A stretch of 42,549 nucleotides of DNA. Source: an uncultured Collinsella sp. (lineage in GTDB: Bacteria > Actinomycetota > Coriobacteriia > Coriobacteriales > Coriobacteriaceae). Shown piece after piece: positions 16,177 through 23,028 of this stretch (within the stretch, counting starts at the first letter, position 1; the number at the start of each line of letters is the position of its first letter). The notes beneath the pieces were generated by a model. That model was not told where the DNA came from. It was given only the letters and a program-made list of their open reading frames with translations, and ran no database searches. The translations under genes were made by a program, and so were the position numbers. The DNA is taken from NCBI GenBank assembly GCA_900762355.1, contig CAAFGE010000045.1, positions 1 through 42,549 of the forward strand. The letters run 5' to 3'.

Positions 16177-17097
16177 TTACAGGAGACCGTTGTCCTGAAG
16201 GACCTTCCTAATCGCCTCGACGTTCTCGCCGGTCATGGCCTTCACCGGGCGCGGCATGGTCGGGCTGTCGAAGATGCCCATGAGGTTCATAGCGGTCTTG
16301 AAGGCGCCGACGCCACCGGCATAGCCCTGGACGCCCGAGGTGACGTCCCAGATGTGCGAAATCTCATTGAGGCGATCCTGCTCGGCCTTGACGGTAGCCC
16401 AGTCGCCGGCCTGAGCGGCCTTCCACTGGCGCACGTAGCCCTCGGGCTCAACGTTGGCAAGGCCCGGGACAGAACCGTCGGCGCCACCGAGGTAAGCGCC
16501 GTCGACAACAACCTCGTGACCGGTGAGGATGCTCATCGGATGGCCGTTCTTCTCGTTCTCCTGAACGAGATAGCGGAACGAGATGTCATCACCCGAGGAA
16601 TCCTTGACGCCAGCAAGGACGCCCTCGGCGCCGAGCTTGGCAAGGAGCTTCCAGGGGAGCTTGGTGTGAACGCAGACGGGAATGTCATAGGCAAAGATGG
16701 GCAGGTCGAGCTCCTCGTGCAGGATGCGGAAGTGCTCCTCGACCTCGGTCATGCCCTGCAGGGCATAGAACGGGCAGGTGGCGACAAGCGCATCGGCGCC
16801 CAGCTCCTGAGCGACCTTACCGTGCTCGATCATGCGCTCGGTCTCGGTATCGATGATGCCGACCAGGACGGGCACGCGGTGGTCGACGATACGAACGGCC
16901 TCGGCGATGATCTGGCGACGACGCTCATCGGTGGAGAAAACGACCTCGCCCGAAGAGCCCAGGAAGAACAGGCCATCGACGCCGGCATCGATCATGCGGT
17001 TGATGCTGCGCTCAAAGGAGGCAACGTCGAGCTGGTGGTCTTCGGTATCGGGAACAACGACGGGAGGGATAACGCCGGTGAATTTCTGAGTTGCCAC
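16177..17097 (-). CDS. nanA: N-acetylneuraminate lyase (DapA/NanA family)
   Basis: Splits sialic acid into ManNAc and pyruvate; 306 aa TIM-barrel aldolase. GSSGE at 47-51 binds the pyruvate carboxylate, Y137 in AYDIP is the proton relay, and K165 in GVKDSS forms the Schiff base. The start is a GTG at 17097 with AAGGAG six bases upstream; an apparent extension to 17181 begins inside the preceding esterase and lacks a site. The sequence alone could also be a related 2-keto-acid aldolase or dihydrodipicolinate synthase; the nanK and nanE neighbours favour NanA. Confidence 0.82.
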   Translation of the reverse strand: MATQKFTGVIPPVVVPDTEDHQLDVASFERSINRMIDAGVDGLFFLGSSGEVVFSTDERRRQIIAEAVRIVDHRVPVLVGIIDTETERMIEHGKVAQELGADALVATCPFYALQGMTEVEEHFRILHEELDLPIFAYDIPVCVHTKLPWKLLAKLGAEGVLAGVKDSSGDDISFRYLVQENEKNGHPMSILTGHEVVVDGAYLGGADGSVPGLANVEPEGYVRQWKAAQAGDWATVKAEQDRLNEISHIWDVTSGVQGYAGGVGAFKTAMNLMGIFDSPTMPRPVKAMTGENVEAIRKVLQDNGLL

Positions 17098-17165
17098 AAG
17101 AATCTCCTTAGTTGTCTGGCGGGCGGCCCTATGCCACCCACTCTTGTTGGCAGTGTCCAGGCCGT

Positions 17166-18017
17166 CTAGGCCAAAGAACACGGGTAGAACGTTTGGTTAA
17201 AAAAGTCGATGACTTCGTTTTCGAACGCGTTGATGCGCTCATGAGCGTATTTGGCATAGATGATATGCCTCCGGTCACACTCAAGACCGTTGAATACGGC
17301 AAACTGGCCCTTGGGATCACTCACGGCATCCATGAGCGATGTGCCCATGAGCACCGATCCACGCACCCGAGACGACAACGCCTCGAGGCCACCGGGAATT
17401 GGATTGGCAACCGCCGTGCAGGCGAGGCCCCGCTCGTCCAGAGCAGAAACCGCCAGCGCGACTCCGCCGCCAAGGCCCTCGCCCCATGCAAAGATGCGGT
17501 CGGGGTCCACGCCATCAAGATTGCGCGCCACCTTCGCCATCGCGCAACCCCAACGGACGCGCTTGACAAAAGCAGGAGAGGCAATCCCCTGCTGCAGCTC
17601 GCTGGATCCAATCGCCTCATCGTCCAGCGCAAGCACGGCATATCCCATGGCCGCAAACCTCGTCATGTGATGCCATCCCCGCACGGGTCGGTCGATGTCG
17701 TGAAACATCAGACATAGCGGCACAAGCTCGGATGCTCGGGCGCGACCGGCAGGCTCGATCAAACGTGCGTGGACCACATCGCCACCAAGCTCAAAGGAAA
17801 CCTCGGAGTAGCGGGCATACGGATTGGCGAAATCGATCGCCGTAATACTCGGCCCGCAAACCTCAAGGTCCGAAGCGGCTATCTCTAATTCGGAAACATC
17901 CGCAGAAGCATCACCGCGCCAATCCCGGAAATCAGCGAGCCTTGACGAGACCGTTCCGGGAATCCCCACAAGGTCGGAGACAATCAGCTCATTGACATTG
18001 CTCTCGCACTTAGACAT
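17166..18017 (-). CDS. AXE1-type alpha/beta-hydrolase, catalytic Ser replaced by Gly
   Basis: 283-aa paralogue of the esterase encoded just before it. The C-terminal halves align closely (GT-x4-D-x6-P then QFAV-[YF]-N; [KF]-x-[AF]-GHE or AHE). The Asp (D230) and His (H259) of the triad are kept. The nucleophile elbow reads WGEGLGGG where the neighbour has NGASQGGG, so the serine position is Gly181 (GGC codon, one base from AGC). It is therefore probably inactive as an esterase. It may be a regulatory or heteromeric partner, or an early decaying duplicate, yet the frame is fully open. Its ATG overlaps the previous stop by 8 nt (ATGTCTAA). Confidence 0.8.
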   Translation of the reverse strand: MSKCESNVNELIVSDLVGIPGTVSSRLADFRDWRGDASADVSELEIAASDLEVCGPSITAIDFANPYARYSEVSFELGGDVVHARLIEPAGRARASELVPLCLMFHDIDRPVRGWHHMTRFAAMGYAVLALDDEAIGSSELQQGIASPAFVKRVRWGCAMAKVARNLDGVDPDRIFAWGEGLGGGVALAVSALDERGLACTAVANPIPGGLEALSSRVRGSVLMGTSLMDAVSDPKGQFAVFNGLECDRRHIIYAKYAHERINAFENEVIDFFNQTFYPCSLA

Positions 18018-18987
18018 GAGCCTCCCCTCCCTTGCAGAAAAACGGAATGATCAGATCGTCAAAATCCTGAATCTCCTCGTGGCCAAAGCCTTCAAAGAAC
18101 TCATGACGCTTTTCACAGGTCAGGTTGTTATAGACCGCAAACTGCGTCGCTGGCGGACAGACGGTATCGGCTGTGCCGGTGCCAAACAGCACGGGGCATT
18201 TGACCATAGGGGCAAAGTTCTTGGAATCGAAGTACGCCAGCTTGGCATAGGCTTCGTCGATACGAGTCGAGTCCTCGTCAAACCAGCGAGACCAATAGCG
18301 CAGGCCCTCGTAGGCAATGTCGTCGGCATCCAAATCCCAGACCAGGCGGAAATCCGACAGGAAGGGATAGAGGATGGCGGCGCGATTGATAAGCTCGCTG
18401 TTAAGTGCACAGGTCGCAATGCCCAAACCGCCGCCCTGCGACGCGCCGTTCACAAACACACGGGCAAGATCGATGCCCTCGAGCTCGCGAACGATGCGGC
18501 ACAGGATGCGAATATCTTGGTGCAAGCGGACATAGTAGAGGTTGGCCGGATCGCCGTCGATACCGGCGACGATATGGCCCGCGACCGTTGTGCCCTCAAA
18601 TCCACCAATGTCCTCGGAGGGACCTCCTTGGCCGGGGCAGTCGAGGGCGATGAGTGCCATGCCCATGCCCGCAAACGACGCCTGCTCAAACCAGCTGCGG
18701 CTTGCACCCGGATACCCATGGAACTGAAGTACCAATGGCACGGGCTCGTCCGAGACGGGTTTAAGGTACTTGGCATGCAGGCGAGCGCCACACATGCCGG
18801 TATACCAGAGGTCGAAAAGCTGGCAGGTCACGGCATCGGTGACCGATGCCGTCTCGATCGCATAGTCAAGCCCGACGGCGTCGGCCTCGGCCATGCGGTC
18901 CTTCCAAAAGAGATCGAAATCTGATGGACGGGGCATGGCGCCCCGATACCCACCAAATTGCTGTTGTAGCTCCTGAGCACTTGGCAT
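18010..18987 (-). CDS. AXE1-family acetyl esterase (acetyl-xylan / cephalosporin-C deacetylase type)
   Basis: Cytoplasmic alpha/beta-hydrolase, 325 aa, no signal peptide. Features: N-terminal FDLFWKDR, oxyanion region QFHGYPG near 89-95, nucleophile S183 in NGASQGGG, acid D274 in GTADTVCP, base H303 in GFGHEE. Members remove acetyl groups from sugars. In this operon the likely substrate is an O-acetylated sialic acid or another acetylated sugar carried by the same transporter; that is inference. The ATG at 18987 fits the protein, though its only upstream purine run (AAAGG) is about 15 nt away, so a TTG at 19002 is possible. Confidence 0.85.
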   Translation of the reverse strand: MPSAQELQQQFGGYRGAMPRPSDFDLFWKDRMAEADAVGLDYAIETASVTDAVTCQLFDLWYTGMCGARLHAKYLKPVSDEPVPLVLQFHGYPGASRSWFEQASFAGMGMALIALDCPGQGGPSEDIGGFEGTTVAGHIVAGIDGDPANLYYVRLHQDIRILCRIVRELEGIDLARVFVNGASQGGGLGIATCALNSELINRAAILYPFLSDFRLVWDLDADDIAYEGLRYWSRWFDEDSTRIDEAYAKLAYFDSKNFAPMVKCPVLFGTGTADTVCPPATQFAVYNNLTCEKRHEFFEGFGHEEIQDFDDLIIPFFCKGGEAHV

Positions 18988-19023
18988 GGCTCGTGAACCC
19001 AACCTTTCGAAATCGCAACGGAG

Positions 19024-19051
19024 GTGCGCCCGGCAAGGGAACCGGGCGCAC
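19024..19051 (-). terminator. Intercistronic hairpin between the transporter genes and the esterases
   Basis: A perfect 10-bp stem (GTGCGCCCGG with CCGGGCGCAC) and an 8-nt loop occupy the 80-nt gap after the ATPase gene, 17 nt past its stop. There is no U-run. A processing or stabilising role is likely. Confidence 0.5.
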
Positions 19052-19067
19052 GGGAGGGAAAGCGAGG

Positions 19068-19895
19068 CTACTCGCCGAGCTTGGGATGCAGCAGCGACGG
19101 CGCAGCACCGAGCAGCATCTTGGTGTAGGGGTCCTGAGGGTGCTGGAAGACCTGCTTGGCCTCGCCCTGCTCGACGATCTTGCCGCCATTCATAACGATG
19201 ATGTCGTCAGAGATATAGCGGACCGTCTGGATGTCATGGCTGATGAACACCATGGCCAGGCCGAGCTCCTTCTTAAGGTCGGTCAGCAGGTTCAGAATCT
19301 GCGCGCGGACCGAAACGTCCAGAGCCGAGGTGGGCTCGTCGGCGATGATGGCATCGGGGTTCAACGACAGGGCACGGGCAATTGCGACGCGCTGGCGCTG
19401 ACCGCCCGAAAGCTGGCCGGGAAGAACCTCGGCGGCGGAGCTGGGCAGACCGGTGAGCTCCAGGAGCTCCTTGACGCGCTTCTCCTGCTCGGCCTCGGTA
19501 CCCAGGTTGTGGACGCGCATGGGGTCGAGCAGCTGCTCGCGAACGACCATGCGGGGATTGAGCGCCGTAGCCGGATTCTGGAACACGACCGAGATGACAC
19601 GGCCCATGTGGCGACGGTCCTCGGCGGTACGCTTGGTTACGTCCTTGCCCTTAAAGTAGACCTTGCCGCTCGTGGGGGCCTGCAGGCCGCACATGACGTT
19701 GGCGGTGGTGGACTTACCGCAACCGGACTCGCCGACGATGCCGATCGTCTGACCGGGCATGAGCCTAATCGTTACACCCTGGACGGCGTGAACCAGGTTG
19801 GGGTGCAGAATCGAGCCGGTACGGGTCCTAAAGGTGACGTGGACGTCATCAAGGAAGATGATCGGCTCGACGCCGTTGACTGCGGTCTCGCTCAT
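19068..19895 (-). CDS. ABC transporter ATP-binding protein, SatD-like (DppF family)
   Basis: Second ATPase of the sialic-acid-module transporter, 275 aa. Walker A GESGCGKS at 55-62, signature LSGGQ at 162-166, Walker B IIADEP at 183-188, switch His near 213. It ends shortly after DPYTKMLLGAAP. It therefore lacks the C-terminal Cys-bearing oligo_HPY tail that OppF has and is about 65 residues shorter. Its ATG directly follows the stop of the fused permease-ATPase gene, with GGAGGTGAT as ribosome site, so the two are coupled. It should pair with the ATPase half of that protein. Confidence 0.88.
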   Translation of the reverse strand: MSETAVNGVEPIIFLDDVHVTFRTRTGSILHPNLVHAVQGVTIRLMPGQTIGIVGESGCGKSTTANVMCGLQAPTSGKVYFKGKDVTKRTAEDRRHMGRVISVVFQNPATALNPRMVVREQLLDPMRVHNLGTEAEQEKRVKELLELTGLPSSAAEVLPGQLSGGQRQRVAIARALSLNPDAIIADEPTSALDVSVRAQILNLLTDLKKELGLAMVFISHDIQTVRYISDDIIVMNGGKIVEQGEAKQVFQHPQDPYTKMLLGAAPSLLHPKLGE

Positions 19896-21911
19896 CTACA
19901 TCACCTCCGCGTGAGGGGTCAAACCATTTGCCTTGAGCACCTCGTCGGGGAGCTCGGAATAGAAGTGCTCGGTGCCGGGCACGCGCTTGAAGACCGGACG
20001 GGTGTCCAGGCCAATGCGCGGATGGCTCGAGCGGGGCGCGAAGCGATCGCCCTTGGGGAAATCGCGCGGGCTCGGAACGGCGCCGGGCACCTGGTGCAGA
20101 CGGCCCGAACCGCTCTCGATGGACAGAACGGAGCCCAGAAGACCGCGGGTGTACTCGTGGATCGGGTTAGTGAGCAGCTCCTTGGTGGGCGCCTGCTCGA
20201 TAACCTGACCGGCGTACATAACCGTGATGTTATGGGCGACCTCGGCGACCAGCGCCAAGTCATGCGAGACGAAGATCATGGCAAAGCCGAGCTTGGCCTG
20301 AAGGTCGTTGAGCAGCTTGATGACCTGCTTCTGGACGGTAACGTCCAGAGCGGTCGTGGGCTCGTCGCAGATGACCAGCTTGGGGTCGCGGGTAAGGGCC
20401 ATAGCGATCAGGACACGCTGACGCTGGCCACCGGAAAGCTCATGCGGGTAGCTCTCGAGCGTACGCTTGGGGTCGAGGCCCACGAGCTCCAGGAGTTCCT
20501 CGGCGCTGCGGGTGCCGCCGCGCTTGGTGAGCTGCTTCATCTGGGCAGAGATGAGCATGGAGGGGTTGAGCGAGGACAGGGCGTCCTGATAGACCATAGC
20601 GATATCGGTACCGCGCAGGCCGAACCACTCCTTCTTGCTCATCTTGAGCAGGTCGCGGCCCTCCCAGAGGACCTCGCCGGAAAGGTGCTCGTCATCGTCG
20701 GTCAGGCCCATGATGGCCAGCGTGGTGATGGACTTACCGCAACCGGACTCGCCCACCAGGCCCATGGTCTGACCAGGACGGACGTCAAAGTTGACATGGT
20801 CGACGACGTTGATATCGCCGTGATGCTCAAACTGAATGCAGAAGTCACGGACCGAGAGAATCGGTTCGACAGACTCGTCGGGCACATGGCGATCGTCACG
20901 CTTGAGCTCGACATCGCGCAGGGCGCCAAGGCGAGCGGAGAGGGACTGGGCCTGCTCCTTGTAGGCGCGAACGGGGTCGGAGACCAGCAGGTCGGCCTCG
21001 CGACGCTTGGAGGAATCGGTCGGATCCAGGGCGGCGGAGGGAGCAGCGGCCATGGCGTCGGTAATGCCCTCGGAGAGGATGTTGAGCGCCAGGCAGGTGA
21101 TCATGATGGCCAGGCCCGGGAACAGCGCCTGCCACCAACGGCCGGCGAGCACGCCGCCGCGGGCGTCGGCGAGGATGTTGCCCCAGGTAGCGGTGGGCTC
21201 CTGGATACCAGCGCCGATGAAGGTCAGCGAGGCCTCGAAGATGATGGCGTCGGCGACCAGGGTAACGGTGAAGACCATGATCGGGGCGATGCAGTTACGC
21301 AGAACATGCTTGATCAAAATCCACGGAGCCTTGGCGCCGGAAACGATGACCGCGCGGACATAGTCCTCGCCGTACTCGGACACGATGTTGGCGCGCACGA
21401 TACGGGCAATCTGCGGAGTGTACATAAAGCCGATGGCGAAGATGATCGACGGCACGGAGTTGCCCAGGATGGAGACGAAGACGGCCGCGAGGGCGATGCC
21501 CGGGATGGACATGATGATGTCCAGGATACGCATGATCGTCTCGGAAACGGCCTTGCGCGAAACCGCCGCAAGGGCGCCCACGACCGAGCCGCAGACCAGA
21601 GCCATGGCAGTGGCGCCAAAGCCGATAATCAGCGAGTAACGACCACCGTAGAGCATGCGCGACAGAATGTCGCGACCCTTATCGTCGGTACCGAAGATAA
21701 ATCCGTTGCCGGGAGCCTGGCGAGCCGTAAAAATCTCGACCGGGCTATAGGGGGCAAGAAGGGGCGCCAGAATCGCAGTCAGGGCGACCAGCACCAACAC
21801 GACGGCGGCAATCTTAGAAGACAGCGTCATCTTCTTCCAGCCACCGAGCTTGAGCCCCTTGGAGGCAGCCTTCTCGAGCTGCTCGGTTTGCTTCTCTCGA
21901 ATCTTTACCAT
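19896..21911 (-). CDS. Fused ABC transporter permease and ATP-binding protein, SatC-like (DppC-DppD fusion)
   Basis: 671-aa single-frame fusion. Residues 1-290 are a DppC-type permease: a charged N-terminal tail, membrane helix about 31-55, FGTDDKGRDILSRMLYGG at 73-90, EAA loop about 179-210. A hydrophilic, helical linker spans about 291-345. Residues 350-671 are a DppD-type ATPase with Walker A GESGCGKS at 387-394, Q442, LSGGQRQRV at 492-500, Walker B VICDEP about 513-518 and H550. The C-terminal region aligns with OppD's Cys segment but has lost the Cys (GDRFAPRSSHPRIG). Fused permease-ATPase subunits are known in SatABCD-type sialic-acid importers, supporting that role. It starts 3 nt after the permease gene. 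Confidence 0.9.
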   Translation of the reverse strand: MVKIREKQTEQLEKAASKGLKLGGWKKMTLSSKIAAVVLVLVALTAILAPLLAPYSPVEIFTARQAPGNGFIFGTDDKGRDILSRMLYGGRYSLIIGFGATAMALVCGSVVGALAAVSRKAVSETIMRILDIIMSIPGIALAAVFVSILGNSVPSIIFAIGFMYTPQIARIVRANIVSEYGEDYVRAVIVSGAKAPWILIKHVLRNCIAPIMVFTVTLVADAIIFEASLTFIGAGIQEPTATWGNILADARGGVLAGRWWQALFPGLAIMITCLALNILSEGITDAMAAAPSAALDPTDSSKRREADLLVSDPVRAYKEQAQSLSARLGALRDVELKRDDRHVPDESVEPILSVRDFCIQFEHHGDINVVDHVNFDVRPGQTMGLVGESGCGKSITTLAIMGLTDDDEHLSGEVLWEGRDLLKMSKKEWFGLRGTDIAMVYQDALSSLNPSMLISAQMKQLTKRGGTRSAEELLELVGLDPKRTLESYPHELSGGQRQRVLIAMALTRDPKLVICDEPTTALDVTVQKQVIKLLNDLQAKLGFAMIFVSHDLALVAEVAHNITVMYAGQVIEQAPTKELLTNPIHEYTRGLLGSVLSIESGSGRLHQVPGAVPSPRDFPKGDRFAPRSSHPRIGLDTRPVFKRVPGTEHFYSELPDEVLKANGLTPHAEVM

Positions 21912-21914
21912 AAT

Positions 21915-22871
21915 CTACACCGTCCTGATGCGCGGGTTGATGAGCAGGTAGAGCATGTCAACCACGATGTTGATGATGATGAAGGCAAGAGCAACGACGA
22001 TAACGACGCCCTGAACCAGGTTCGCCTCGTTGCCCTGAACGCCCTGCAGAATCGCGGTGCCCATGCCGGGGAGGTTGAAGATAACCTCGATGACGACGGC
22101 GCCGCCCATGAGGTAACCGATCTTAAGACCGAGGGTGGTGACCGGGGTGATCAGCGCATTGCGAAGAACGTTGATGCCGACGACGACCTTCTCGGGAACG
22201 CCGGCGCCGCGAGCCATACGGACATAATCCTTATCGAGCTCCTCGACCATGGCGGTACGCACGATACGAGTCATCTGGCCCGTCAGCGGAAATGCCAAGG
22301 CGATAGCGGGCATGATCATACGTCCCAGATAGCCAGCCGGATTCGTGGTGAAGTGAGGCAGAGCACCCGATGCCGGAAGCACCTTAAGGTAGGAAGAGAA
22401 CAGCAGGATCAACAGAACGGCAAGCCAGAACGACGGGGTTGCCAAGCCGGCGATGGAAAAGACGCGGATCACTTGGTCCGGCCATTTGTCGCGATACAGT
22501 GCCGCGATGACGCCGAGTAAAAACGAAACGACCGCACCGATGGCAAGGCCGATGAAGGTCAGCTGCATCGTGACGGGCAGGGCCGTGGAGATGCGCTTGG
22601 CAACGGAGTTGCGAGCAGCACCATAGGTGCCCATGTCACCATGGATCAAATCGCCCATATAGCGCACGTAGCGCACAGGCCAGGGGTCGTCCAGACCATA
22701 CTTCTCATGGTACTCGGCAACCGCCTCGGGCGAGGCACCGTCACCCAACGCCGTGTAGGCGGGGTCGGTCTTGGAGAACGACATAAGGAAGAACACCAGG
22801 ACGGTGACGCCCAATGCCATGATCGGCAGCGCCACAAGACGCCTTCCAATCAAACGTAGCAAGTTGTTCAC
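21915..22871 (-). CDS. ABC transporter permease, SatB-like (DppB family)
   Basis: 318-aa permease with about six membrane helices. It begins NNLLRLIGRRLVALPIMALGVTVLVFF, contains HGDMGTYGAA after the first periplasmic loop, an EAA loop (YVRMARGAGVPEKVVVGINVLRN) near 220-245, and ends VVDMLYLLINPRIR. The start is a GTG at 22871 with GGGGAG five bases upstream; a TTG 33 nt further out is less supported. It should form the membrane channel with the permease half of the next protein. Followed by the fusion gene after 3 nt. Confidence 0.9.
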   Translation of the reverse strand: MNNLLRLIGRRLVALPIMALGVTVLVFFLMSFSKTDPAYTALGDGASPEAVAEYHEKYGLDDPWPVRYVRYMGDLIHGDMGTYGAARNSVAKRISTALPVTMQLTFIGLAIGAVVSFLLGVIAALYRDKWPDQVIRVFSIAGLATPSFWLAVLLILLFSSYLKVLPASGALPHFTTNPAGYLGRMIMPAIALAFPLTGQMTRIVRTAMVEELDKDYVRMARGAGVPEKVVVGINVLRNALITPVTTLGLKIGYLMGGAVVIEVIFNLPGMGTAILQGVQGNEANLVQGVVIVVALAFIIINIVVDMLYLLINPRIRTV

Positions 22872-22933
22872 GTTCTCTCCCCTTTCTTTTGTCGGTAGGA
22901 CCAACTGGTATATGAGTACGGATACTCATTACA

Positions 22934-22965
22934 AGACCCGAGCGACATCGAGGTCGCCCGGGTCT
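22934..22965 (-). terminator. Intercistronic hairpin between the binding protein and permease genes
   Basis: A stem of 7 bp (AGACCCG with CGGGTCT), one mismatch, then 5 bp (GCGAC with GTCGC) and a 6-nt loop. It lies 64 nt past the binding-protein stop in a 157-nt gap. The U-rich side is on the plus strand (CUUUGUUU), where no gene would use it. On the minus strand it is likely an attenuator or stabiliser that raises binding-protein mRNA. Confidence 0.55.
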
Positions 22966-23028
22966 TTGTTTCAACTATGAGGATACGGTCCCAACGACCG
23001 ACATCCTGCATACAGACTCAAGCGAGTC

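Noticed and set aside
17098..17181. Longer N-terminus of NanA
   Set aside because: Upstream residues are not family-like and overlap the esterase gene; the GTG has AAGGAG six bases upstream.
17187..17196. AAACGTTC near nanA as a fourth copy of the AAAACGTT element
   Set aside because: It lies inside coding sequence of the esterase (NQTF codons) and matches only half the motif.
18846..22520. 1224-aa plus-strand open frame opposite the transporter genes
   Set aside because: Antisense shadow of the ATPase, fusion and permease genes; rich in Asp, Gly, His and Leu without motifs. The minus-strand genes are supported by family motifs throughout.
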